A DNA stretch of 64,000 bases, from assembly GCA_947034885.2 (NCBI GenBank), contig OX344758.2:8124501-8188500 (forward strand), given 5' to 3'. Origin of the DNA: Thuidium tamariscinum (lineage: Eukaryota; Streptophyta; Bryopsida; Hypnales; Thuidiaceae). Position numbers and translations under genes: made by a program. The notes beneath the pieces are model-generated. The model saw only the letters and a program-made list of their open reading frames with translations. It did no database searches and had not been told where the DNA came from. Positions within the stretch are counted from its first letter, which is position 1, and every line of letters begins with the position of its first letter. Below are positions 12,045 through 30,969 of this stretch, in pieces.

Positions 12045-13073
12045 TTACAAGCAAAAAAAACCTTACAACTTTGAAAATAAACAAGTTTTTGCAATTCAAA
12101 GTAACCTACAAACATGTGTTTTTTTAATTTCCTTTTCAAATCAAGAGAACAAATGATAGTTTGAATAGCTATGCACAATGTATTTGTAATATTTCATCAT
12201 CTATATTCCAATTTATAAAGAAATTGTAGTAATTGAATTGAAGTAAAATGACTAGGAGGTCAATTGGTGAATGATGAGAGAAAGCTTAAGTGTAGGCTAG
12301 CATACAAATTGAAGGACAAATTGCATATATTCTTTTGTATGAAGAAAGAAAACATTCTCTTGGACTTTTTTTCTTCTAAGTCTAATACTTCTACTAAAAA
12401 GTATAAAAATTTCCTAAACTAATCATATGATTGATACGGATAATTGACACGAACTATTTCTATAAGATAATTTCAAAGATGGGGAATTTAACAATAATAT
12501 TTTAAATGAAATAATTAGGGCTTCATTGCTAAGATGTTACAAGAAGCATTTGTCATTTTGACTCAAAATGGCATGTTTCATGAGTACCATGACTTTTGGG
12601 ATAAATTTAAAAAAACAAAATAAAACTCATCGAATTTTAAAATGATATATATTTGAAAAAAATTCAAGCTTAGAATAATTGATCCTTCAAAGTTATGGAA
12701 AAAAGGAAAGCAATGAAAAATACCAAGAACTTAGGTATTTTGATGATTGATTTTTAGAAGATAGTAAGAATACTTTTTTAATCTTTTTACTATTTAAAAA
12801 AACAAAACATCAAAGGGGCCATTTTCATTGTATTTTTCATTACGCTTTTTTTGTGCATAACTTTTGGAGTTACATTTTCTTAATTAGGTCTAAATTTTGA
12901 AAGACACAATATTCACAATGCTCTTCAAATTATTCATATTTTATTTTAATTAGAAAAAAATTATTCCATTATAAAATAGGACCATCCATAAGCAATTGGC
13001 ACCCCATAACCAACCTATCAATGGATATGTTTATAACCAAGGCTAGAATGTTTTTTTTCACATTTTCAAAGCT
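12045..13073. other. Upstream flank of the unknown gene, AT-rich
   Basis: Probable promoter side of the minus-strand gene starting at 12044, but no convincing TATA box was picked out of the general A/T richness. No open frame of note. Confidence 0.5.
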
Positions 13074-13815
13074 GGGACTAAAGTAGAACCACCTGTAATC
13101 AATCATTTAAGCTATTAGAGACATGATCTGGTGCAGTGTAAGACAAAACAAATATTTTCAAAGGTGCAAAGATAAAAATGATACAGATTGCAAAAAGTTT
13201 GGTAATTTTATCACATGAACTGAATTTACTATAAATTTTGAAAGGCCAAAAGTGTTGCAGACCTAGATAGCCAATTTATACTCTTTCAATTACAACCATA
13301 GAAGAACTTCATTCCTATAATCCTATTCATTACTTATTTCTTACTTATTCACTAGCTTTGGGACATGTGTTGTGAACTTATTAGTCCCAACCTTCATAAA
13401 GAAGAAAATGCACATTCCAAACTCTAGTTGGAAATCTGTTCCAGCTTGATTGGAAATCAATGAAGTCTATAGGTTGGAGATGGGGTGTTGATCGGTTACA
13501 AGTGGTTCTACCTTAAAAGTTCATGGCACATGTCCCAAAATAATGTGCAAGAAAGTAGGAAGGAGTGAGTAAAAAGGTATTTTTTTGTGCAATCCAAATT
13601 AAAAGACTCCACATATTGGCAATGAATCTAGTGCACCTTTTGCCCTTTAATTTTCACAATAATTTCAATTCATGCAATAAAATTACCAAAGTTTTTGCAA
13701 TCCCCATCATTTCTATCATTGCACCTCTCAAAATATTTGATTTGCCTTGCACTACACTAAATCATGTCTAGAATACCTTAAATGATTGGTTATAGGTGGT
13801 TCTACCTTAGTTCCC
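13074..13815. mobile_element. 740-bp foldback element with ~70-bp terminal inverted repeats and a nested foldback
   Basis: About 70 bases from 13074 (containing TAGAACCACCTGTAATCAAT) recur inverted, about 85% alike by eye, at 13746-13815. Inside, TTTGGGACATGTG (from about 13359) pairs with CACATGTCCCAAA (to about 13541), and a third copy of the terminal motif GTGGTTCTACCTTA lies near 13502. This looks like one element inserted in or duplicated within another. The right end abuts a sharp rise in GC. Confidence 0.7.
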
Positions 13816-18071
<4,256 letters not shown>

Positions 18072-18356
18072 TGCGAAGTTGAACACCAAATCCATCCGCC
18101 TGGATGCCTGCTGACAAGAGGAGGATTACGTACGCATCGTCGACTTTGATGATGAGCTCCCGGTCTTCTGCATTCCATTCTGTCCGCCGTAGCCAGAGCT
18201 CCTGAATGCGCATCCCATGTGCATCCATTGAGCTTGTTTTCTTTGCTTTTTTTAATGAGTTCTAGCTCTGCACCCGTGAAGCTGGTTGCGGCTTCTTCTG
18301 AGGTGTTAGAAATCAGTTGTGTAGTTAGTGATGGCGTGCTCACGGAGCTTGTGCGC

Positions 18357-18497
18357 CAGGGTTTTTTTTTTGGTACTGTTCATCTACAGTAAAGCCCTCT
18401 GTGGCCTCCCAGCAGAGGCCAATATTGGGAGGGAGCCACGAACACTGGTGAGCCAGAGCGGGAAGCTGGCGATAAATCGCCAGAAAAAAAAACCCTG
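18357..18497. mobile_element. 141-bp hAT-type MITE with perfect 8-bp target duplication
   Basis: The element begins CAGGGTTTTTTTTT and ends AAAAAAAAACCCTG. TTGTGCGC lies exactly on both sides (18349-18356 and 18498-18505). An 8-bp duplication with CAGGG-type ends is diagnostic of the hAT superfamily. A perfect duplication implies fairly recent insertion. An internal GGCCTCCCAGCAGAGGCC is itself palindromic. It encodes nothing. Confidence 0.88.
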
Positions 18498-18690
18498 TTG
18501 TGCGCAGTCGCAAAATCTAAACTGAGTTTCACCAATTCGTGCGCCTGGATACGGATGTCTGCTGACAAGAGGAGGATTAACTACCCATCGTTCACCTAGA
18601 TCGATGCGCTCCCGGTCTTCGGCATTCCATTCTGTCCGCCATAGCCAGAGTTCCTGATTGCGCATCCCATGTGCATCCATTGCGCTCCTG

Positions 18691-21600
18691 TTTTCTTAGC
18701 CCCACCGATGTAGACCTGCTACTTCCCTTTTAATTGCGCTCTTTTGGTTTATAATTTTGGGAAATTTCCACTTCTCCTCGAGAAATTTCCCTTTCCACCC
18801 CTAATTCCGAGGATGAATAATTGCATTTCTGTCCTATATAGAAAGATTTTGTCTTGTTCATTGACAAAATACGGCTTGCACGTTGTTTAGGGGTTAAACT
18901 TTGCATTGTCATTTAAATACATATTGCGATACTAAGTACAAGACTTTTTCAATCAAAGGTAGTTGCATTTAATCACTTGAAAGTTTAAGTTATTTTTTAC
19001 ACCACTAAATAAAAAATAGAAATTAAAGTGAATGAATATGAGAATTGTTAAAGTTTTGTAATATAAATCCATCATGTCCTAGTAGTCATTATAACATTAG
19101 TCTCCCAATTCACATAGAAGGCTTCAGTTAACAAATCATAGAGCTTCTCAACCTAAAACTTGAGGTTTTATTTCTTAACCAACTTTAATAGTGTGATAAT
19201 TAAATATGAAGTTTCCAATAAACACTCCTTGCTCCTTAGAAACTCCTACTTCATATTACAATCTATGAAAATTGATTCTTAGTTAGGAGCTTTTATAATT
19301 CAATGTAGATTTGCAATATAAGCTTACATCATGTCAAATGATGTTGTTTTAATGTTCTTTAACCAATGTAATTTTATTAATTATAAAAAGGACATTGAGG
19401 ACATTTGGTATTTGATGAATGATGAAGCATCTTTGTATTTAGATGATGACAATCTTTCATCTTTGGAACTTGTGTGGAATGGAAATAGTCTTCTATAGTA
19501 GGTTAACCTCCAATGAGTGATTTTAGTTTGTCTTTTATTCATGATGCTCATAGTAACAAGTCTCTCATTTTTGCATAGACTAGTCTCCTTTTGGGCTTAA
19601 AAAATTAGTGGTAGCTTTTGCTACAATGGACAATGATTGATTTCATACAATCGTATTGAAATTTCTAAAATAGGCATTAGAGGATAAGGAATGTAAGTGG
19701 GTTTAAGTCTCAATTATTTATTACAAACTATTTTTATCCTAGGTCTTGTGTATAAGTGCCATCCTTTTTCCATCAACTATTTCAATATTTTATTTCATAA
19801 GTAGTTGGCAATGATAAAATAAAATATGTTTTACAAAACTATAAGATTAAAAACAAAGTGTTCTAACTTTGCTATAATCTTCATTGGATTCTTTAATAAA
19901 AATTAGATGATTTTGGTGTTATTTGATTTTATAAAGTAGTTTCAAAATAAGTGCATATTTTTCAATGTCAAATTGTACTTTATTAAAGGCATTATTTAAA
20001 ACAAATGCAATGAGCAATTGATTAATGACAAGATGTATGGTTGAAGCAATAAATTATTTAATTATTTAAATACATTTTTTCTTCTGTATCTTCCATTGAG
20101 ATAACATATGTAATACAATCAACTTCTAATTGCTTATGAAAGTAAACATTACAATATTTTTGTTCCAATAAAAATAACTAAATAAACACTAAAATTCATA
20201 TAATCTTTCTTTCTATAATTTTTTTAATTTAAAAAAATTAAAAAATTAAAAAAAAATATGTATAAAAATCAACATTGAAAACATTAAAATAGAATAAATA
20301 AAGATAACAAAAAATAGAGTGTCAATTTAAAGATAGAAAATAATGCCTTTTCTATTCAAAAAAATTCAAATTTTTTTAATAATTAAATGTGTTAAAATTC
20401 CAATTTCACAAAGTTAATATTTTATACTTTCATTTCTAGCTTATTGAATAGAGAATACTTTAGAAAAGGAAAAAAATATCCATTTTGCCTTCATTTTGGG
20501 TAGAAAACTTCAAATTTTCTAATGTTCATTATAAAAGATAAAATTTTCTTCATCCATTAAATATAAAAAGAATAAAAAACTTTGATTTTAAAGAACCTTT
20601 TTTTTTAAATCAATATTTATAGAGACCAATTTAAAAAATACAAACCAATTATATATTGTATAAATTTTGTTTAATTGTGGTCATATAATTATTGATAGGC
20701 TGTAGCTAAAGGTATTTAGGGTGTAAAAAATAAAATAAATATTTTTGAAATTTGTATTGTATTTACTACAGCTATTTGTACCTTCAAAAACTGCAAATTA
20801 GTTATATTTTTAACATCAATAGGCATCACGTAGTCTAAAATTCTCAATGTCATATGTAATAAAATTAAACTTCAAAAATTATCTTATTTAATTTGAAAGG
20901 TCAAATTGAGCAGCTAAAAATGATGTTTTTGATGATGAAGCTACAAAATTATATGATTTTTAATTCTCACATAGCATTCTTTTGCTTATCATACAATCAA
21001 GAATAGCATAAACCAAAACTCTCCTTGAAGTAGAGCATAAGGCTTGTTGCTTGCCCAAAATTTGTTGGACTAGGCATGCAAAAGTAAACAAGCAAGTAGT
21101 GCTTTGACTTTGTAGCTTAAATGTGGTGCTTGACAAACCATATTCACTATTAAAGTGGGTCCAATAGGTTGAAATATTCCAAAATTATGCAAAAAATACT
21201 TTTTGTCAATGATTCTCTCTAAATGAGGGCTTGGGCTTGTCATTTAACGGTTAATGGGTTAACAAATTAATGGATTAAATCACCCCTTCCAAGACATTGT
21301 TCTACTTTCAATGCATTAAATATAGGAGTGAAAAAGTGCATAAATTGATACTTCAAAAGAAACAAATGTAATCTAGCAGTCAAAATGTTACCAATCACTT
21401 CATGTAGTGTTGGAAAACTTTAAAGTGTTCAAATCTTTAAAGTCTAATGTCAATCAACATGTTGAAGTACTAGGAATTTCAATTGATAAATTTATATGTT
21501 TTTTCTTCCTAAGCTTACTCTCTAAATATTTGGTGAATTCAATCAAAATGCCTCATAACCTTGTGCTAATTAGCCATTTATTAAAGATGCCACCATTGAT

Positions 21601-24600
21601 ATCACATTGTTGGTAGTCTTGAGGCCGCATCTTCATGGCCTTTCATAGTTGTTGCACTCGTCTTCCCTGAGCGTTTATAGTCTCTTATCTACATTCATGT
21701 ACATCACATCAATCTTCAAAAGTATTTCAATGTAAGGTAGGTAGATACTGCCAAACTTGTTGCTTTTTGCTATCATGTCCAATCATTATTATTGTTAGAG
21801 TAGTCAAATTTTTGTATTTTCTTGTTGGTAAGGAAAAAGAGGTTCTAATATACTAAAGAACAAAACATTTTGATACCAAATACAAAAGTTGGGAAGGGTC
21901 AAAGTTTTTTTGGAAGGATGTTCAAAAATTGTCTTTTATATATATATAGTAGAAATATACACAAATTAATGATTGTGGTTGTAGGTAGGGTGCAATTTTG
22001 GATGTATCCACCTTATAGAGTGAATTGTTATATATTGACCATTAATCTAAGCAAACAATTACCACTCAAAATATGGTTTGTATTGATAATAGAAATAATA
22101 TATATTGATATTTGAAGATCTGCAAGAAGATCTTTAAAGACATACAATTGAATCTCATCATGGATCTTCTCATGTGGTTTTTTCTAATCTATATATTAAA
22201 TCTAAAATGATTTTTGTTGCAAAATAATTTCTTCTTGTGAAATGATTTCTTGTTACAAAGGCTTTTTTTAACATCTATTAGGTTGATGAGTAAGACTACT
22301 ATGAGTACCCCAATTTGGTTTTGAAAATGAAAAATAAATTGATACATAAAAAAAATTCCAAAACATTAGAATAGAACAAAGAATCTTTCATTAAGTGAAC
22401 CCCATTATCTACTTTGATTGTAGATTAGGTAATGAGTAAGAACCCTTGTACAATCTTTTACTACAAGTCCTAATGACTTCTAAAGACAGTACAATGCATT
22501 GTCAATTGAAGTCAATCCAAGCAAGCCAACAAGTTTAAAAATTGAACTTTATATCAACTAATTTCATATCATATAAATGTAAAAGTTTATTAGTCAAGGT
22601 TTGACAATAGTTGTACTTAAAGATTTATTCATTGATGAAAATTAGAAGTCTTCAACAATAAAGATATTTTTGAAGGAGTATTTAGAAAATAAGATATATA
22701 ATATCAAAAAATATTTTTTAATTCAAAAAGTATTTTAAAATGAATATATATTGGATTCTATGCATTTTAAATGTTTTCTTAAACTAGAAGTTCAATGTTC
22801 ATTTTGAGCTCTACATTTTTTCTTATGATTATCTAAAATACTAGTTGTGTCTATCATACTTGAGATTTGAAATTTAAATGAATATGATGCAATTTGAAAT
22901 TTAGTGAATGTGCAATATTTTATAGAATTTACTAGCTTTCATATACCACATTGACAAAAGCAATTTTTTCATTACTATTAATTTTTTAGAGTAGTTTTTA
23001 CCAATTTTGCATAATACTTTTGGGCATGGGTGCGAACTTGAGTTGAACTACGTGTCCCTACAAATTTAGCTATAGCCGCAAAATCCGTGCCAAACCTGTT
23101 CAACACCTGAGCAAAACTAATTAGTGAGTCTTATGAATAAGCTTATTTGAGGTTTGTAGTGTGTCCTTTATTGAAAACATTGAAGGCCATATACAATACC
23201 TTCTATGAGAAACTTCAAAGGCCAGAAGCAATATTTCACACTTCTACAATTTATTCACTTTTGACTTTTGAAACACAATTGTCCTAGTAACCAACTTACT
23301 TTTATAAATAATTATAGGAGTGCATTAAGGTAGATTTATTTAAATACAATTGTAAGTTGGTTTTGAATTATAGTCATTCTTATCAAAGTAATAAAATGAA
23401 TAGAATAAAATTAAAGACAATAAACAAACACAAATGAGTTCTTCTAAAATTAAATGCTAATATTTATTTTCAATGATAGCTTGTAATCATTGTGTTGGAA
23501 ATAAAAATCCTTTAATTTGTTCTTTGATTTAAAACTAAGCATAAATTCACATTGAATTTTTTTTTTGTTGCTATAAACCACAATTATGGTTGGCAAAAGG
23601 TGTTTCAAAAATACATGTCATTGTTGTAGGATTTAATTACTTATTTTAAAATCTTTATGTGTATAAAAAAAATCCTTTTGTTTTTTAATAAATATCTACT
23701 TATTCAAATTTTCCAATTTAAATCAATCATTTGGTGAAGAATGTTGACCTTGACAAATGGTAGATCTCTATGAATTTAAAAATAATAATAATAATAATTA
23801 GAAAAATTAATGTTGTTATATAAGAGATATTACTAATTAGACCTTTGACATAAGATTTAAACACATTTTGATGGTATTTTTGTTTCCATTATTTTTTGTT
23901 TTAATGTTGAGTAATAACTTAGAATCAACAATGGTATTAAGAACATCTATTAATATTTGATGGTTCTAGTTGTATAGAGTCTTGAATGTACTAACAATGG
24001 TTTGTATATAAAATATATGATCTCACGTTTTGAGGGCTTTTTTGAATCTTTGGCGCTCTTCATTTGTCCAATATCTACTTTCAGAGGCTTGCTGCATACA
24101 AAGACAAATAAGAATATTTTTCTCTCCTAATTAAAAACTATTTTCTATGTCAATATCACCACCTTTAAGAACATCTTATTATTCACTTGCATTAAAACCA
24201 ACTATGAAATCTAATATGAATGGTTGAACAACTTGCTATTTTTTCCATGAAGGATGAAAACAAGTAAAATCACTAATATGATGTGAGGTAAAAACTTGAC
24301 TTCCTAATTTTGTAAAGCAAACTTGAAATTGACACCATGAAAAGATATAATCAACAAGCAAACATTGGTAAAAAAATGGGGTAAGGATGTTTTACATTGT
24401 TTGATCTACCAATATTGTGAAACGTAACTACTTACCAACACTATGGCAAAAACAAATAAATTGATGTACATACTTTGATATCAGGTGAGGAAGTTTCACG
24501 ATGTTCTTGGGCTTTCAACACCAAAATCTATCACCCAACCAACAAAAATTGTTTCAAGTTCTTTTCAAGATTACACATAAAAAAAACTCTAAAAAAAAAC

Positions 24601-25037
24601 ACTTTGTAATACCTATGACTCTTCTTTTTGTCATTTAGAAAAATGCTTGATATCTAATTAAATAATTGATTATAAGGGATTTATAGTCACTAGATTTTAG
24701 TAGACAGTTAATTCATATCTATGAATATTTCCAAATTCATAAAAGACCAATGGTGAGCATTTTTATCCTTGAAAATCATGAATTGATATAATGGAGTATA
24801 TATTATGATTTTAATTATTTTAAAATTAAAATTTTAAATTTTAAAATTCTATTCAAGTAGATTTCCCAAAAAATTGAAAATTTTAACTAATAAAGTATTA
24901 TCTTACACATTTTACTCACTTTTGTAGTAAATTTACATATCAAAATATATAAATTCTTTTTGTAAAAAGAGGCAACAAGCAAAGTTTTGTTCACATTCAA
25001 AATTGGAAAAAATCATTATATGTTTCACAATATTGTG
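18691..25037. other. Gene desert, AT-rich
   Basis: No supportable gene over more than 6 kb. Open frames are few, short and of A/T-driven composition. One old TTAA-type MITE lies at about 19381-19596, and a small (AAT)n run occurs near 23785. GGGAAATTTC with its inverse forms a short hairpin near 18759-18791. Confidence 0.65.
19381..19596. mobile_element. Old piggyBac-like MITE (copy C)
   Basis: Flanked by TTAA at 19377-19380 and 19597-19600. The right end TCTCCTTTTGGGC and the internal CCAATGAGTGATTT followed by a run like that in copies A and B show kinship, but the left end has decayed (ATAAAAAGGACATTGAGG). Confidence 0.5.
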
Positions 25038-25818
25038 GTATTAAAGGACTAGCATGCTAAATTTGGCAACATAGCAATTTTGGGCAAGTACATGTGAGTG
25101 GAGGTTTCCATATTTTGGGCCCAAATTTTATTAGAAAGTAGGAACATGGAATATCTTTCATAATTACAAAAAATCAGGACATTTGGAAACACGAGTCAAA
25201 GATATGGCCTAATATGTTACTTTTTTTGTAAATTGGGCAGTTTGGGCAGATTGAAAAAAATCACTTTTTCCAAAAACAAAAATTTGAAATTAGTTTTCTT
25301 CATTTATATATGCATGGAAAGCTTTAAATCATTCCATTTTGATCAATGAATCAAAAGTTATAAGGGTTTTTTTGTTAGCGGGCATTTTTGGATTTTCTAC
25401 TCTAAAATAACTGCTTTGAAATCCTTTATTTTATTCAATTTTTAGTATTTTCTTAAAGAAATAAAACCATTGAATGTAGATTGTTTATTACAACATTCCA
25501 ACCATTGGGATTGGCATTTTTTAGTTCCACAATTAAATTCTTTAGAATTTTGTATTTTGAATCACTTGCTACTTCTTTTTACTTACCATTTCTTTTCTAT
25601 ATGTTGTACAATTCTACACAATTTGAAGTTTTTTAGGCAAGTACCCTATTTGGCCTCAACAATGAATTCAAAGAGGCACAAGCACTTTGGACCATTTTTC
25701 ATATCATTGTCGCCATCTAAATTGCAACTACCCATTTTTGTGCATCGTGAAAAAAAATTTGAACATTCAAATGCTAATATCTTGCAATCTACATGGTGAA
25801 AAAATTTGAATTTCTTAG
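25038..25818. mobile_element. Decayed copy of the 0.9-kb TTAA element found at 32.8-33.7 kb
   Basis: Read forward, this matches the inverse complement of 32816-33743 through most of its length: the end AAAGGACTAGCATGC against AAAGGACCAACATGCC, then GGCAACATAGCAATTTTGGG, CATGGAAAGCTTTAAATCAT, TTTATTACAACATTC and CTACATGGTG. The outer right end is lost or diverged beyond about 25818, and both flanking TTAA sites are unclear. A 109-codon plus-strand frame inside is a by-product. Confidence 0.75.
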
Positions 25819-25868
25819 CTCATGTTCTCAAACCAATTTTTGACAAGATCTTATCATTAAAGAAAATC

Positions 25869-26201
25869 TAGACTCTCCAGAGGGCCGCTAAAAAGTGGCG
25901 GAAGGGACCCCTCATTACATTTATTTAGCATGAGGCAGAATTTTTCCCCTATAGTTGTGATGTACAAATGTCATGTGTTTAGCAGTGCAGCCAAATGTCA
26001 AAGCTTTGAAATATGAGCTCTTCAGTTTCATTGGACGAAAGCTGTAAAAATTTGATATATTCTACATGGCAGTGAAGATATGCACACAAGTTGAACTGCA
26101 TCTTCTATCAAGAATCGGGCACTTTGTATAGAAATTGGGCTTATACATAAATCTTTATATATATCGTCTTGTCAAAGTTAGGTGGCCCTTTGGAAAGTCC
26201 A
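25869..26201. mobile_element. 333-bp MITE-like element, ~21-bp imperfect TIRs
   Basis: The left end TAGACTCTCCAGAGGGCCGC and the inverse complement of the right end, TGGACTTTCCAAAGGGCCAC, agree at 16 of 20 positions. Interior non-coding. Class unknown. Confidence 0.6.
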
Positions 26202-26471
26202 AATTTTTTCTAATGGATTATAAATCTCAAAAAATGTGTTTAGGAAAAAAAATTGGTTATGGTATTAGAAATGGCAATTTTTAAACATGTTTGGAATAAA
26301 CAAAGTCAAAGAACTCAATGAAATTAAAATTTAATATCATTTCAAAAAAATTAAATGGTTTTTTATACTTTTTCAAAATGATCTCATCTTTTTGTAAATA
26401 AAATAAAATAATAATAAAGCCATTTTTTCCATTCCAAAACAATTAAAGAAAGTCTATAATTTAGAAAATTT

Positions 26472-26667
26472 AAATGACTTTGTATTATGATATTTTCTAA
26501 TGAAGTTCAAAATATCCTTGCTAATTTGTATAGAAGATTTTATAAGGATAGTATTCTTAAAGTTAAAATAAATGCCTTTGTATTATGATATTTTCTAATG
26601 AAGTTCAAAATATCCTTGCTAATTTGTATAGAAGATTTTATAAGGATGGTATTCTTAAAGTTAAAAA
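26472..26667. repeat. 98-bp tandem duplication, almost identical copies
   Basis: 26472-26569 is repeated at 26570-26667 with about three differences (GACTTTG/GCCTTTG, GGATAG/GGATGG and the last base). This is a recent local duplication. A 61-codon plus-strand frame starting in the second copy has no family features. Confidence 0.9.
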
Positions 26668-29517
26668 AAACAAAAGACAATTCTACAATACAACCTGCAC
26701 TGTTTAAAATTGTATATAATTGGTATTCATTATTTCAATGTATTTTATCTTCCTACCATTATCTTATAGAATTAAACTTGTAGTTTTGATTTAATACATT
26801 AATTTTTCTAATAAAATACCAAGAGCATAAAAAAATTGCAATATCAACATATGATTAAAAAAATTGATTTAAATATTAGACATACAAACCACTTTATATT
26901 AAACAATACAATTATTCAATTATATACAACGAGAAAGAGATTCATAAATATAGATATAAATATGTAAAGTAACTCAAAAACTTTGACACACTAGAGTGTC
27001 AATAGTTAACATTAACCCTTAAATGCTTGAGAGTCTTTTATAGCCATATAGAATATTATGATTTTTGGAGAAATAGTTTGTTTAAGAAAACATCAACCAA
27101 ATACTTCTTAATACAAAGAAAATTAGTGATTATGATAGTACATAAATAAAGATGTGTTTCAACTCAAAAATATAATCACAATTCATATATTAAACCACAA
27201 TTGAAATATTGAAGTGTATATGGTGTTTCAAAGATCATAACATTATATGTTATAATAGCAAGATAACCTTTAATAATCAAATGATGGAACATATCAAATT
27301 GGATGATGAAATTTTAAAAAATGTTCTTAATTAAAAAATTGCTATTGAATTATTTCAAACAATATTTTCTTTGTATTGAATTAATATGGTATATATTTTC
27401 AAAATAGAATGATACAAATTTTTAGACATTAAATTATTAAGTAAATTATGTAACTAATATATTTCAAATTAGTAAAAATATAACTCTTATAAAAAGTACA
27501 AAAGTTTTTAAAAAAACTTGCAAAAGTGAAAAAAATTCATTTCAAGAATTAAGTCTTAGCAAGTCAAATGAAGTTTGCATCAAAAGCTCCAAATTTACAT
27601 TGTTATCCTATAGTGTTTTTTAAATGAATAATCTTTTATACTAAAACTATGCATTATTCATTAAATGCTCCTTCTCGTTTGATTCTTTTTGCTATTTTGT
27701 ACTTCTTATTCTAAATTTGAAAAAAATTGTATCAACTTGATATTTTCTTGAGATGGTAAAAAGCATGATTGCATGCAATTTAGTCATATTGAGCTGTCTT
27801 GTTCTTTAGTTGAGGCTTTGGTCCCTCCCATGCATTTTGAGCTTCCATGATTTCATGTAATTTAAAGACATTTGATTACCTTTGCCATAAATTGAGGTTT
27901 TGGCATCACACTTGAATCTCCAAGTCCTCAAAATGAGGTAAATTCTTTTTTGTTAGTGGAAGACTAGAGGTATAATAGAACCTTCAAAACTTGCAAGGGA
28001 AGGACCAAAATCCAATTTTGGAAGAAGACAACACAATGCAATTAAAGCATGTAATCATACCTTGGTTTCTATTTTAATAAAATCTATCATTTTGTCAAAA
28101 ACTACACTATTGTTTATGAAAATGATCGATTTTTTTATAATATCACCAGTATTGGTTGAATTTTCTTTACAAATATGTGCATCATGCATCCAAGTCTTTA
28201 TACAAAAAAATTGCACCTAAAAATGCATTATATGGCTTTAAAATGTAAATTAAATACACTGCCTTATTTAACAAATATTCCAAATGTAAGGGCATTAGGA
28301 TGAAATAATTGTTCATATTACAACCTATAGCCTCTATACAATGGCTAATACAATCCCTTGCTCTCAATTAAAAAAACACACTCAAATATTGAGATAACCA
28401 ACATCATTGTTATGTTTGTCAAATTGTTAATATTATAAATACTATAAAATAGAGACTTTAAAAAAAAATTCTACAACAATCTAAAATGATTTATACCAAT
28501 CTACTAAGGTACAAATTTTTTGGAGTTCTAAGAAAAAATTGACTAAAGATAAAGTAATTTCAATTCATAATAAACAAAACCCAGTTCTAAACATGGCTTA
28601 CTTTTAAAGTAATTTTCTCTCAAATCACAACTAATTTTTCTTCAAACTTCATTGGTAATGTGTAGTCTATTGTACAATACAACTTTTATATACATTCTTT
28701 TGGACTTTGTACATTGATGGTCATAGTATGCTTGTTAGAATGAAAACATTTCAAATTTTTGCATAAGCTTCTTGGTTACTCTATACTAATGTGTCATTAA
28801 GCCTAGGATAGCATTGCTAAATTCATTCTTCCTTGTGAATGTGTTGGTTTTAATTACAAACATAATAACAATTAGTATTGATGAAATATAGGATAGTACC
28901 GATATAATCTTTGTCACTTTTATGCATGTAACTTATTGCAAAGTTATCAATTTTAAGTTGGGGTCTCAATAGGATTAAGGTAGAAACTAAAATTTATAAA
29001 GGTTTCACCATTAGCATTTTAATGTGTGAAACTTCCTAATTTCTAATGATTACTTTTTTCAAATGCTTTATTGAATTTTTTTTAATTTTCAGGATTTCAG
29101 TATGCAATGAAATAAAAATTAATAAAAATATTATTATTATTGAATTATTTCTAGTGTAACTAGAAAAAGAATAATATCAAATCTAAAATCGAGAATAGTA
29201 TATAAAAATAATTGACATTGACTTTGAGTTAATTTAATACTATTAATTTCAAATTTTTATCCATTTATTATTGTAACACATTGAGGATTTAAGTTAATTT
29301 TTTCTTAAAATTTATATAATTTAATGAAAAGAATAAAATTTTGTAATCTAAAGAAAACATTATTAAGAAAAACATACCCCTTACATATTATTATAGATTT
29401 AAAACATTTAAGAATTTTATGGGTATATATTTGACCACTTTTATACCAAATCATTTGGTTATTGAAATTGAAAAACTTATATGAATTTCAAAATATGACC
29501 TAATTTTATCTCTCTCT
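26668..29517. other. AT-rich intergenic DNA
   Basis: Nothing that can be named. The frames present are short and driven by composition. Confidence 0.65.
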
Positions 29518-30316
<799 letters not shown>

Positions 30317-30471
30317 TCTTCTTAGCTTGCTCCAATTCTTTTTCTAAATGCTCAAGTTGTTGCAATCCCAAAGAATCCATGTTTTGAAGGTAGTGATCAG
30401 GAATCATTGACTTGACCTTCCTACTTGGCATTGGTTCAAACATCACTCCACATTGTTCCATGGTAAATTGG
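30317..30471 (-). pseudogene. Isolated coiled-coil-like exon, unassigned
   Basis: A minus-strand frame contains FEPMPSRKVKSMIPD and then a heptad-like amphipathic helix (LQQLEHLEKELEQAKKK). It ends at a good donor, AAGAAG/GTAATT, near 30317. The helix superficially recalls the end of a MADS K-box, but no MADS domain is found nearby. It could be one exon of a gene with very large introns or a gene fragment. Left boundary and reality are uncertain. Confidence 0.25.
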
Positions 30472-30969
30472 CACCACCTCAAATTTCAATTTCTTGCATA
30501 TAAGTCCATGCACCATCTACTAATGAAGTAGTATATTCTTTATCCCGCACTAACCACGGAATAGACATGAAACCTTCTTCTTGTTTTTGTTAACCATTCT
30601 ACTACATTGTGTGATACTACTTCAATAAATATATAATTTTTCTAAAATATTACATTGTCAAAGAAATGAATTGTATTTCATGTCTACTCTTTACAATATA
30701 CAAAGACCTTTGCTAACATTGCAAATTATTATAATAAATATGAATATAATTTATTTAACATTTAATATACAATCAAGACACAATAGAGTCAATAAAAGTC
30801 TATTTTAAATGCTTTCATAGACAACAAATGAACTTAAATGAGATAAATAAGGAGAGACAAGTGCAAGTGAGGTACTCAAGTCAGAAGTAGCTGCTGCAAT
30901 GTTGAGAGGTCTTAGCGACATTTGTAGTGCAACGAGAAAGAAGGGGCTTCAAGAAGCTTTACTCAACAA

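Noticed and set aside
25470..25799. 109-codon plus-strand frame as a gene
   Set aside because: It lies within a decayed TTAA element whose sister copy (32.8-33.7 kb) does not keep the frame.
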